Source: Cryptomeria japonica (taxonomy: Eukaryota; Streptophyta; Pinopsida; Cupressales; Cupressaceae). From it: a stretch of DNA of 64,000 nt. The position numbers were made by a program, and so were the translations under genes. The DNA lies in contig NC_081406.1 of the NCBI RefSeq assembly GCF_030272615.1, positions 245,513,218 through 245,577,217 of the forward strand, given 5' to 3'. Positions 1 through 10,110 of the stretch are shown one piece after another. Under the pieces are notes generated by a model. The model was given only the letters and a program-made list of their open reading frames with translations, searched no databases and was not told the DNA's origin. The number at the start of each line of letters is the position of its first letter. Positions within the stretch are counted from its first letter, which is position 1.

Positions 1-2
1 AT

Positions 3-2474
3 ATCTGGAAAGCATATGATAGAGTTGACAGGTCCTTCCTTTTGGCTGTGCTAGCCAAGTTTGGGTTTAGTAAGTCATGGATTAAGTGGATTTCCAGCAT
101 GGTTTCACAGTTTTTTGCTTTGGTTTTAGTTAATGGTAGTCCCTAAGGTTTCTTTCCTACCTCGCGGGGTATTCGACAAGGGGATCCCATATCCCCTTTT
201 CTTTTCATTTTAATGGCAGAAGTTCTCGGTCGCTCGATTGCTCAAAAGCGTTCTCACAGGTTGTGGAAAGGTATTGAGATTTCTCGTGGGGTGGAACCAA
301 CAACTCATTCCCAGTTTTCTGACAATACGTGTATTTTTGGTGTGGCCTCCATGCAAGAAGAATCAGTGATGAAAAAAGTGTTGAACAAATTTAGTTGGGC
401 TACTGGGCAAGAGATAAATTGGTAAAAATCAGAGATTTTTTTCTTCCACACTGAAGCTGGGTCACAGAGGTCTTTAGCCAGACCTTTTGGGATTATAATT
501 GGTCATCTACGTGGGAAATTCCTTGGAACGCTGCTCTTTGCTGGAGCAGGTAAGGCAAAGATTTGGAAAGGGCTTCTTGATGGTTGCATTGCAAAAATGG
601 AGGGCTGGAAAAGCAAGTGGCTCACTTTGGCTGGTCGCCTTCTGATGTTGAAGACAACGATTTCAAAAATGCCAATTTTCTCTATGGCTTGTTTTAAACT
701 CCCAAGCATGATCATTAAGAATATTCAACAGAAAATGAGAAAATTTATGTGGAACGGTAGTCAAGATTAGGACAAAATTCCATTGATGGCATGGGACAGA
801 TTGTGTAAACCCAAAGGGGGAGGAGGTGCAAGGCTCCACAACTGGAAGTTAATTAATGAATCCATGGGGGAAAAGTTAGTGTGGCAGATGTACAACAAGT
901 CAGAGCAGAGATGGGTTCGTATTCTTCAAGCTAAGTATTTGGATTGTGGAGACAGGGAGAGGATTCTCACAATTGAAAATCCCCCAAGAGGATCAGATAT
1001 GTGGAACTTTCTGGAGAATTGCAGGAGTTTGATTACTAATCACCTTACTTGGTGGATTGGAGATGGACGTAGGGCAAGTTTCTGGCAAGATTCATGGGAC
1101 GGTTGCCCATCTTTGGATACCGAGGTATCTCAATGGATTATTCTTAAGACTGCTCAACATTGGGGAACCAAGGTGAGTGATTTTCTAGCTCAAGAACCTT
1201 CTGAATTAGGTCAGCATATGAACTGGAAGGATCCCCGTGATTTGGACTTGGAGGAGGCGGATGAAAGGCTGCTGAGGAATATCCTTGGTAGTAGAGCAGT
1301 GATGTGTTCTAGGGATGATGATGAAATAATTTGGTGTGGTGCTAAGTGTGGCAGTTACTCTGTCAAATTGAGGTATTCTCTGCTGGAGGCAGAAGGCAGG
1401 AAGATGGATTAGGAAGTTAAGGTTTGCTGGAGTAAAGAGTGTTTACTGAAAGCTGGTGCCTTCTCTTGGCTGGTAGGTAACAAGTGGATCCTGACTGGAG
1501 ATAGACTAAAGAGAATGGGGTTTGAAGGCCCTTTTCATTGTGTGCTTTGCAAGAAGGAGGAGGAAGAGGTGGATCATCTCCTGCTGAATTGTGAATTTTC
1601 CCATGAAGCTTGGCATTTTGGGTTGCAAAGGTTGAGTTGGAAGGGACCAATGGCAGGGAACTTGTGCGATTGGCTAGAATCATGGCCAACTTTGTGTAAG
1701 TCCTCAGTCATTGTTGCTATCTAGAAGATAATGCCTTCTATTGTAATGTGGGAAGTCTGGAAAGAATAGAACCAAAGATTGTTTGAGGATAAAGCGGAAG
1801 CTATGGATCATTTTCTGATCAGACTGGAGAGGGCCATTTTAGAATTAGTCTCTAATGCTGGTTCCCAGGTTAACCTGACAAAGACTCCCTTCACTTAGTT
1901 TGATGTTGGAATTTTGGTGAGTTGGCCTTTGATTAAGTTTAGGCATGTTAATGGGCTTTTTAGGGCTAATCCTCACAGGAAGAGCGACAAAAGTCAGGAG
2001 TGGGCTCCGCCAGAGAAGGGATGGATCAAGGTCAATTTTGATGGGGCCTCTAGGGGGAACCCTGGGACCTTTGGGGTAGGGGTCATTGCTCGTAATGAGT
2101 GTGGAAGTGTTCTAGCTTATGGAGCTAAGAGGTTGGTGGATGGGACGAACAATGAAGCTGAGTGCCAAGCGGCTATTGAAGCCATTCTTTTGGCTAAGAG
2201 ATTGGAAGTGAAGAAGCTCCATCTTGAGGGAGATTCTCAGATTATGCTGAATGGGATTGCCAAGGGTTGGATGGAGGCCTGGCATCTAGACAAACATATC
2301 AGAAGGATGAATCTCCTTCTGGGTGGGTTTGATGATTTTAAGATTTCACATGTCCTCAGGGAAGCAAACTTTGAGGCAGATAAGCTCTCGAATGTCAGAG
2401 CTAATGGTTCTTTGGATAGAAACTTTAATTTATTTGAGGATTTGCGGAATGTGTGTCCTCTTGAATTTGGTTGA
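3..2474 (+). pseudogene. LINE ORF2 remnant: reverse transcriptase, zinc-binding segment, RNase H
   Basis: The encoded protein would nick-prime and reverse-transcribe LINE RNA. The RT part shows KAYDRVD near position 10, RGIRQGDP near 165-190 and a degraded catalytic box, QFSDNT, where the family has QFADDT. The second catalytic Asp is thus Asn. The zf-RVT-like segment (about 1515-1620) has CVLC followed by HLLLNC. The RNase H domain (about 2010-2440) keeps its acidic residues in FDGAS (2040), NNEAE, GDSQ and EADKLSN. Seven in-frame stops lie at 144, 423, 768, 1410, 1722, 1767 and 1896, yet there is no frameshift. Several stops sit where the family has Trp, which fits TGG to TAG transitions. 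It cannot make active protein. Confidence 0.9.
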
Positions 2475-3745
2475 GTGTGTTTAGGAAGCAATAGCGAACC
2501 CGAGTTGTGATTTTGATTTTGGAGATTTTTTCTTGATTCTGGAGTAGAGGGAAGTGATGTTTCATGTGGCTTGTGTCATTCGATCTGGTCGTAAGTAGTA
2601 AGGGTGGCATAAGTATGATGGTGATTGCATCGGGTGGCTGATCAGTTGATGATGCTTGGTTTGAGGTGTTACGTGTAGAGTAATTATTTCTTGATGTGGC
2701 GCTGGCTATTTTAGGGCCTTGTCCTTTGGTTTTCTGGCACTTTGCAGTGGTTGGTTTGGGCTTTGTTTGTGAATGCAAGTTGTGAAAGATAGAGTGGGGA
2801 AGGATGGAAGCCAATTTCTTCCTGTCTATAGACAGATAAATTCTTGCATTCCATGGTTCAATTTCATGCAATCATTTGATGAATGTTTTTAGGGTTGATG
2901 GAGAAGTGTTTTGGAGGGCCGTGCGCTTGATGGTGGGGGAAGAGTTTTTGGTTTCTGAATGCCAACCACACACAAACCTAGACATCTCATCTTTGTTTGT
3001 GGCATTGGCCCTGATGGTGGGCAGTTCGACTGAAGAGGTGTTGTGAGTGATGATATTGGTGATCAGACCTAAATGGTCGGGAGGGTTGGAGTATGTGGTG
3101 GCTCGGGCTGAGATAGGCAAAGGTCTGAGAATGGTGGAAGGACCGTGGCAGCTGTTGGGTGAGGAAATGGGCAATTTCAACCGTTGGTGGTTTGGTCGGC
3201 TTCCCAACCTATGGATGCTCAGATGCAGGATGCAAGTAAGGGGTGGAGGGATGTTGTGAAGTTTGTGCAGGAGCTGGGAACAGTGGAAAGAGCTAAAGTG
3301 CATGGAAAAAAGACCCCAATTAAGTTAGAGGCTCCATTGGATGTTGATGGGCGACCACTGGTCTGTCATCAAATCCCTCAGAAGTGAGAAAAGGTGGTGG
3401 AGCGCAGTTCTTTTCAAGGTGGAAGGTCGGGAACCATGCCAGGTGGCGGGCGAGAGACTCATGTGGCAAGTCCTAGTTAGGGCATCCCTAATTTCTCAAG
3501 GGAAGAGGCCCTTGGTTGGTTTCATTAGGCTGGTCTCATGGGGGTGGTGGAATGTGGGTGGGGAAGTATTTTTGAATGGTTTGTTTTTTGAGATGGTAGG
3601 CCATGTAGGTCTAGTGTCCTTCTTAGGTTTTGCTGGTTTTGTAGGGGCGAGACCCCATGTAGTTGCTTGCTGATGAACAACTTTAAATTATGTAATCTCT
3701 TTTTAAGTAATATAAATCTATCTTGGTTAACAATCAAAAACAAAA
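2475..3745 (+). other. LINE 3' untranslated region
   Basis: G/T-rich non-coding sequence between the RNase H stop and the A-rich tail. Short open frames on both strands have no recognisable domain. The last 80 bases turn AT-rich and end in an A-rich run. The length is ordinary for plant L1-type 3' UTRs. Confidence 0.7.
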
Positions 3746-3746
3746 T

Positions 3747-4285
3747 GGTCTTTGTTCGGAGGGCATAACTTTTTATTGAATCGTTTAATCTAAAAAAATA
3801 TGGGATATGTTGTTTCAAACCAAGTTTTCTATATTTTTATTGGAGAGATTTGCCTAATTTTATCTGGTTTGAAATTTATGAATGCCAGAGTAGACTACTA
3901 TCATTTTGCTTGTTCTTCTATGACAGTAAAAAAGGGTCTCTATTTGGGGGGTATAACTATTTATTAAACTGTTGGATCTAAACAAATTTTGGATATGTTG
4001 TTTAAGACCAAGTGTTATGCATTCTCACCAGAGACATTTGCATAATTATGTGTTTTTGGAAAGTTATGAATGAAAGAGTGCAGTATTATGATTTTACTTG
4101 TTCTTCTGTGAGAGTAAAAAATAGTCTCTGCTCGGAGGGTATAATTTTTTATTAAACTGTTGGATCTAAACAAAGTTTTTATATATTGTTTCAAAACAAG
4201 TTTTCTATGTTTTCACCGAAGCGATTTGCCTACATTTGTCTAGTTTGAAAGTTATAAATGATAGAGTGCAGTACTATCGAAACTA
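3747..4285 (+). repeat. 188-bp tandem repeat, about 2.9 copies
   Basis: Three head-to-tail units begin at 3747, 3935 and 4123, exactly 188 bp apart. Each starts with a GGTCT-like word followed by CGGAGGGTATAA-like sequence and ends with an AGAGTGCAGTA-like word. The units differ by many substitutions, so the array is old. No reading frame is maintained. It lies between the LINE tail and the Gy-1 leader and may be part of that leader. Confidence 0.85.
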
Positions 4286-6622
4286 TAATAACTAGGATAG
4301 TCATAAAGAAAGGAAATTCTTGTTAGATTAGTTTAATTTATAGTTTGCATGCTAAAATTTTCTTTTGATGATTTTTTTTATGTTATTTTGGCAACTAATT
4401 TTGGGCTTTTAATATTTGCAAGTTCACTTGGCAAAGAATTCAATCATTAAACATACACTTGCCAAAGATTATAAACTTGAACTACTGATATCTTTATTTT
4501 GCAGGTTGCCTCAGGAGATACAAACAAATATTCCATCTTCTTAATATTTTTAGGAACACTTAAATTTCTATAAGGGAAAGAAATTTGTTTTATGTGTTTT
4601 TGGGAAAAATATAGAGTAGGAGAGTATGCTCTTGTCCATTTGGACAATCAGAAATCTAGACCTTGAAGATTTTTATTTATTTTTCTATTAGAGTTCAAGA
4701 TTTGTTGATACCTTTAGAGGGCCTGCCTCCAGAGAAGCCCCTAAGGCTCGGTGAGAGGGAACGACCCAAGTGAGTCCGACCAAAGCCAGGAATCCAACTC
4801 ACTATAATAAAACACTTCTGGGGTGAAAGTCCCAGGAGACAGAATAATTGGTGACACTGCTTCATTAAGGAGTGTGTCATGCTGAGCATCTTGCAGGGCC
4901 TTGCGGTCTAAATCATGCTTGCGTAATTACATGGTTTCAACATCCTACTAGGTTTAATAATCCAAATCACGCTTGTGTGATACTCTGGCGGTCCTTCTGA
5001 ACAAAACCCTTACTATAAACTCTAGATTAGAAGCTACCTGACTCACCTTCAAAAGGAGGATAATATTTATGCAAGGGGATAGCTGGTTTTCCCCCCAAGA
5101 TTAATCACCATATCGTACCCCCATTAGTGTTTGGAGTCTGCTAACATGGTGTTGAGAATCCATTGAGTGAGACTCAGTGGCCATATTTTGATTAGCTATT
5201 GGGTGTGTGCCTAGGTTCCAGGTAAAGGTTTTCCTTCTCAACCAACATCCATAGGGTTAGCGTGTTGTGCTTGTTATAATTTTAGACCTACTATTTGCTA
5301 TGCTTTTCTTCCCTCAAAACAATTGAAACAAAACTTCAAGACAATCAAAAACATCAAACTGAAACTGAAAGACAAAGTGAAAACCAAGTCAGTGATCAAA
5401 ACTTTGTTAAAACTTGTCCTCGGTTAGTCCTAGGTCGTACGAGCCAACAACAAGTCAGTGTTTTGTCATTCTGGTCAGAATTAAACTCATATGAACAAAC
5501 ATCACTATTGCCAAATTTTCATTCTAATCAAAAGGTCCTCGTACGAGTTAGAGAAGCAACTCGTACAAATCTATGTATCCATCGTCTGACCCCGAAAGTT
5601 ACTTGTTTGGGTCTCATACTCTGTTGTGCGTTCTTAAGTCCTGAAAGCAGTTAGTATCCTAGAGTAGACCTTTGTTGTCCTCGTTGTCCAAACATCCTCT
5701 TGTCTGCCATAGTTAGTATCCATGTCTGATCAAGCGTCAATATCTCGTATGTCCAATCCTCAAGTGTTGAGAAGAAGAAGCCTAAATTCAGAGGCTAAAC
5801 TGAAAAAGAAGCATCCTAGTCCTAGTCAAATCTATGAGAGGAGAAAGTTTTTATACATAAAACCGTCAACTTTTCTTGTTGCATAGGGTGTTCCTGAGAC
5901 ATATGCGGTTATACCTTAAAGGGAAATCTAATGAATTTGATGAAGAACCCCTGAGAAGTAGGGCTTTTGTATAGAAATCTGCATTCAACTATCACTTAAA
6001 CAAGGAAGGGAAGATCAATCCCGCTCTATTTCTAGAAGTTTGCATCACTTACAACAAGGCTCAACCTGAACCTCCAACCCCTGAGAGAGAGAAAGAAGTC
6101 GATTCACCCTTCATAGGATAATAATTCTACTAAGATAACTACCTTGTCCACTTTTGTGTCGAAATTTTGTCTGTCTAATCTTAGTCTCTGTTAAGCTCAT
6201 TGATCTTCATTCTTCAACGACAAACATAGAATTAAACTAAGAAAAATTGGATCTCAAGCAAAACGCTTCTTGATAACACAACCTTGTGGTAGTGCTATGC
6301 GATTTGTCTGTCATGTCCTAGATAGCTCATCAATCAATCATCAAATCAAACCTCGCTCTTCTTGATCATCTTAAGTCACATCTTAAATGGGATAGATCTT
6401 TCTCGAAACCAGATTTTGACCTCATCTCTTTATCTGAACATCACCTTGAACAAACTAGCTCTAATTCAATCTTGAGTTATGCATTACCTCCTATATCAGT
6501 AACATCAATTGTAAATGCTTGTTCAAACCAGAAGTTCTCATAAGAAAGTTGATGAAAGTAAGGACAACCTTTTTCATTACAAACTAATCCATTCTTGCAA
6601 ATCAAAACTATCATAAATATCC
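4286..6622 (+). other. Gy-1 5' leader (untranslated)
   Basis: This stretch is rich in stops in all frames. It matches the Gy-2 leader in blocks, including a 33-base identical stretch starting at 4616 (27421 in Gy-2) that contains a hairpin. It also holds two copies of a CACGCTTGTGTGA-like word (about 4915 and 4967) and several CTCGTACGAG-like palindromes (5434-5443, 5538-5550, 5558-5570). Conserved leader signals in a Gypsy element are the natural place for packaging or dimerisation sites; that role is inference. Confidence 0.65.
4632..4647 (+). promoter_or_regulatory. Conserved leader hairpin, Gy-1 copy
   Basis: TTGTCCATTTGGACAA forms a perfect 6-bp stem with a 4-base loop. The identical word is in the Gy-2 leader at 27437-27452 although the surrounding leaders have diverged. 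The function is not known; an RNA packaging or dimerisation element is a reasonable guess. Confidence 0.55.
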
Positions 6623-7465
6623 ATGGCTACCTTGGCCCAACAAATTCAAGATCTCAAGCAAGAAATATATGAAATTCAAGCCCAACAAAAAGATTCAATG
6701 ACCCCTCTTGAGATAGAATTTCATGATATCAAGAACACCAGACTTCAAGAAATACTAAAATAATTATATAAGATGGAACATAAATTAAATGAAAATCAAA
6801 AGCCAAGTCTCATACAAGATCACAAGACACCTTCACCAAGACAAAAAGACATTTCCTCAAAGTATCCCCTAGATAGGCAGTTCACACCTTTGGGGCAATC
6901 TATTGAGTCAGATTTGGAAGAGATTCTTAAGCATAATCTTATCATATTTCCTAACAAGACCCCATAGGGATGTGAATTTTTGAGTAATTATTTTGCATAT
7001 CATAGGCATAACAAACATAAGACTTCAATGTGCATGGAATTAAAACATAAAATTAAAGACCTCCTTGATGATAGTGCTATTGAAATTGAAGATCCTAATA
7101 ATTCACCTAAGAAGAAACTAGATGTCATTACTAAGCATGATCAAAATTATGAACTTGTGTCTAGCAATAGCCCACATCTAGCCTCCATACCTTCCATGAT
7201 GCCTCCATCTCCTAAGGCTTCTCAACAACAATCCATACCATATTACTTGAATAATGAGCCTAATGATGAAACTTTTCATGTTGACCCTCAAGGGCTATCT
7301 CCTATGGAAATCCAAGCTAATCCCAATTTTGATACAAGTTCCTCACATGATTTAAAAATCCCAAATCCTATTCCATCATGCACTCCAATTCCAAACATTC
7401 CCACTCTAGAGAGTCCCATCCAAAATGCCTCCCCATCATGCAAAAACATGAACACCTTCCAATAA
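6623..7465 (+). pseudogene. Gy-1 gag-like protein, degraded
   Basis: The likely start is the ATG at 6623, which opens a Gln/Glu/Lys-rich segment with coiled-coil character (MATLAQQIQDLKQEI...). Stops at about 6761-6763 and 6965-6967 break it. The C-terminal part (from about 6983) carries the plant Gypsy gag box in decayed form: YFAYHRHNKHKTSMC followed by LKHKIKDLLDD. Gy-2 has the same box as YCDFHRNKGHHTNNC followed by LKHVVQDLIDN. The first Cys has become Phe and the Gly before the second His has become Lys, so metal binding is unlikely. The canonical Retrotrans_gag core seen in Gy-2 is absent, so this is a short gag derivative. Confidence 0.7.
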
Positions 7466-7505
7466 TCATCCATGCATATCAACAATATTACCTCTTTTTT
7501 TAGAA

Positions 7506-9079
7506 ATGGCTTCATGTGAAGAGGATAGTCTGAAAAATGAAAAAACAAGTCCTATCATAAAAAAAGATCAAGACACCAAAACTCTCCAATCCTATCCAAT
7601 GGTTGAAAAAGATCCCACCTCCCTAGAATCCCATGATGATCCCTTTATACCTTTCCATTTCTTCCAAGATGAACTCCTTACATCTCAAGAGAAAAACATC
7701 TTTCCAAATCCCATTCCTAATACACTTGTAGCGTCCTAAAATTGTGACACTTGCAATTTCGACTGCATTTGGGTCTTCATGATGGCGGCGCAACATTGAA
7801 CCTGAATGGAGACCCCGAAACCTGCTTGCGACATCAAAAACTACATATTTCTGCACCTTGGCCTGATCCTTCCTTGCACCCTGCTATCCCGGGAGGTGGG
7901 ACCATGGCGCCCAATGCCCTGGTCCCTGGCCCTATTTTGGGCCCGGTCTCTTGTTGGGCATCGGGTCTTTAAGTTTGCAATTCGAAAAACAATGCTTCTA
8001 GGTCGGCCTAAGGTCGGGAAAATTAGTCTCTCAACCCTAATTGACAAGTATATAAACTACTTTTCCTCTCCTAGAAAGGGAGGAAGGAAGTAAGCAAGAG
8101 CAAGGCGCAAAAGCGATATTCAAACATACAAACATTCAAGCATTCCTTCAAGCAATTGAGTATTCTAAGTCTCCATTCAAGGCTAGGTGTTGCATTCAAG
8201 ACAAGGATTCAACCATTGAAGAGGAGATCACTTACAACATACAACATACAACATAATTACACCTTCGCATGTAAGAATACAAACATTCTTACAACAAGGT
8301 ATCAGTACTTGTTTACATTACAAACATTTACATTTACATCATTCTCATTTCTTGGTTAATTCCAAAACTGGGGTTTGACCTAAAGGCAAACCCCTAATCC
8401 CTAACCCCTCAATCGTCCTCTCTTTTCTGTGTGTAGGTTGCAGGTACGCGGCTGTAATTGAAGATCTGGAATCCTTGTGCAGAGACGAACAGATCCCCCT
8501 TCGTTTCGCGGATTTTTTGGAGGACCGTGTGCACTCCGGGCGCCATCGTCCCATCAACTTTCACTCAAATTTGCAGAATAGCATCGTCTCAACATTTTAC
8601 TGCTAATTTCAGGTCCGCAGCTTCATCCCGTGTCCCTATCTCTGTCTACAAGTGAATCTTTCTTACTTTACATGCATTCCTAGTTCAATCCTTCTATCTA
8701 CATTCTTTACAAAAGAGGGTATCCTTGATGTCTTAACCCTTGAAACTCATTTAGAATCCAGTCTTGCATTGTGTGAGATTGGATCTTGTGGATTTCAACC
8801 CCTCTTTTGAATGTAAAGTCTCTCCCAAGTGAAAACCGTCAACCCTAGTGTCCCTCCTTTCTCTCTCCTTGGAGTGGAGTGGGGGGAACAACTAGGGTTC
8901 ATTTTTTCTGCTTTACAACACTTCCTAAGCAAGATCATGATGCCTCTTCCACCTTTTCAAATGGTCCTATTCAAAATGAAGAGTCAAACACCCTTCCTAC
9001 TCTATCCAATGGTCCTCTTCCACGTCAGGATCAAAGTATCCCTTTATCTCCTTGTCATAATCCTCCATGTTCACCTTAA
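7506..9079 (+). pseudogene. Gy-1 spacer coding region, interrupted by a solo LTR
   Basis: A Ser/Pro/Asp-rich frame starts near 7506 and runs up to the solo LTR at 7727. If the LTR and one TSD copy are ignored, the same frame resumes at 8923 and stops at 9077-9079. It shows repeated short FSNGP/LSNGP-like segments and no recognisable domain. The uninterrupted frame across the insertion shows the region was open when the LTR element entered. I do not recognise the protein; it may be a linker between gag and lost pol domains. Confidence 0.6.
7727..8917 (+). mobile_element. Solo LTR (Gypsy type), 1191 bp, TSD ACACT
   Basis: It begins TGTAGCGTCCTAAAATTG and ends GCTTTACA, with exact 5-bp duplications ACACT at 7722-7726 and 8918-8922. 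A TATA box (TATATAAA) lies at 8049-8056, about 320 bp into the LTR. No internal domain or second LTR follows, so this is the product of LTR-LTR recombination. It is GC-richer than its surroundings. The orientation follows the TGTAGCGTCC start and the TATA box. Confidence 0.9.
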
Positions 9080-10110
9080 GGATCCATCATGCCTACAAAT
9101 CTCTCTCATGATCCTATCATCCCCTACATTCCACTTCCACCTCATAATGGACTCGCCTTTTCTTCCCAAAGCAAAGTGTATAAGTTAAAATATTTATAAA
9201 GGCAAAGGGGTAGATCTTCCCAAGCAAGAACCCCTTCATATTAAAGAAAATATTAAGGGTCATTGCCTCAGTGACATTCCTCAAGATGTTGGTATCCCTA
9301 CTAAACCAAAATCCAAATACATGCCTTTCCCTTTATCCCTTCCATCCACTTTAGGACCCTATATGCCTCTATTCCTTATGCATTATCAACAAAGGCATAC
9401 ATCTTTGAGCATCTTCCATCCATCCAAAATACCTCCATATCATTCTTATCCATTCATACATTCTTTTCCTTCTCCAAGCAATTTGAATGATAAGCATAAA
9501 AGTCATAAGTCAAGTAATCCACATGTATTCAAGGATCAACATGTCCCATCTAATCGACATGTCAAAACAAAGAAAAATATGATCCAAAAAGAAGAAGAAA
9601 AATCTAAAAGGACGCAAAGGCCCACTAATAAAAAGAAAGAAAAATCTTATATGGGTTCCTAAGGCACTTGTAGAAGCAATGCGTTTGAAGGAACTACAAA
9701 AGCATGAAAAATAAAAAACCATGTGGATCCCTAAGCGGGTGCTTGAAGCACAACAGTCTAAAGAAAAATGAAAATTGGAATCCAAAATTGGTGTTCCTCC
9801 ATCCAAACCTTCCAAATCTATTCCTCCATTACCTCCTTCATCCATTTTGGATCCTTATGCCCCAAAATCCCTAGTTGTTCCTCCATCCAAATCTCAAAAT
9901 CTGAGATCTACTTTTCCTCCATCACTCCACCCCTCAAGATTTGTGTCAATATTGATCCCACAAATATTTCCCTTCACTCATGCACCATCCTTTCAATATC
10001 TGATCGATTATCCAACACCTCTTTTTCACCCTCTCATCCCCCTTATCCAATCCTTTGCATAAGACTTTACCCTAGTTTCATTTCATCATCCTACCAACAT
10101 CTTTGAGCAT
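9080..10110 (+). pseudogene. Gy-1 degenerate 3' coding remnant
   Basis: Pro/Ser/Lys-rich open stretches alternate with stops and frameshifts (for example 9321-9662 and 9775-10062). Two WVPK/WIPK-like words (about 9652 and 9724) each sit next to an EA(M/Q)-type segment, so a short unit was duplicated. No enzymatic motif is visible. The position, between spacer and 3' UTR, is where pol would lie in a complete element. I do not recognise a domain. Confidence 0.4.

Larger units (their letters stand above)
1..3745 (+). mobile_element. L1-type LINE (non-LTR retrotransposon), 5' end outside window
   Basis: The window opens inside the reverse transcriptase of a plant L1-type LINE. One frame (positions divisible by 3) reads through RT, a zinc-binding C-terminal segment and an RNase H domain to a stop at 2472-2474. 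A non-coding tail of about 1.2 kb follows. It ends in an AT-rich stretch and a short A-rich tail (about 3728-3745), as expected of a LINE 3' end. The tail abuts a 188-bp tandem repeat, so the element probably inserted into that repeat or into the Gypsy leader that contains it. The 5' TSD lies outside the window and cannot be tested. Confidence 0.9.

Noticed and set aside
2425-3303. Minus-strand open frames of 143-148 codons
   Set aside because: They lie in the LINE 3' UTR, have low-complexity composition and no motif.
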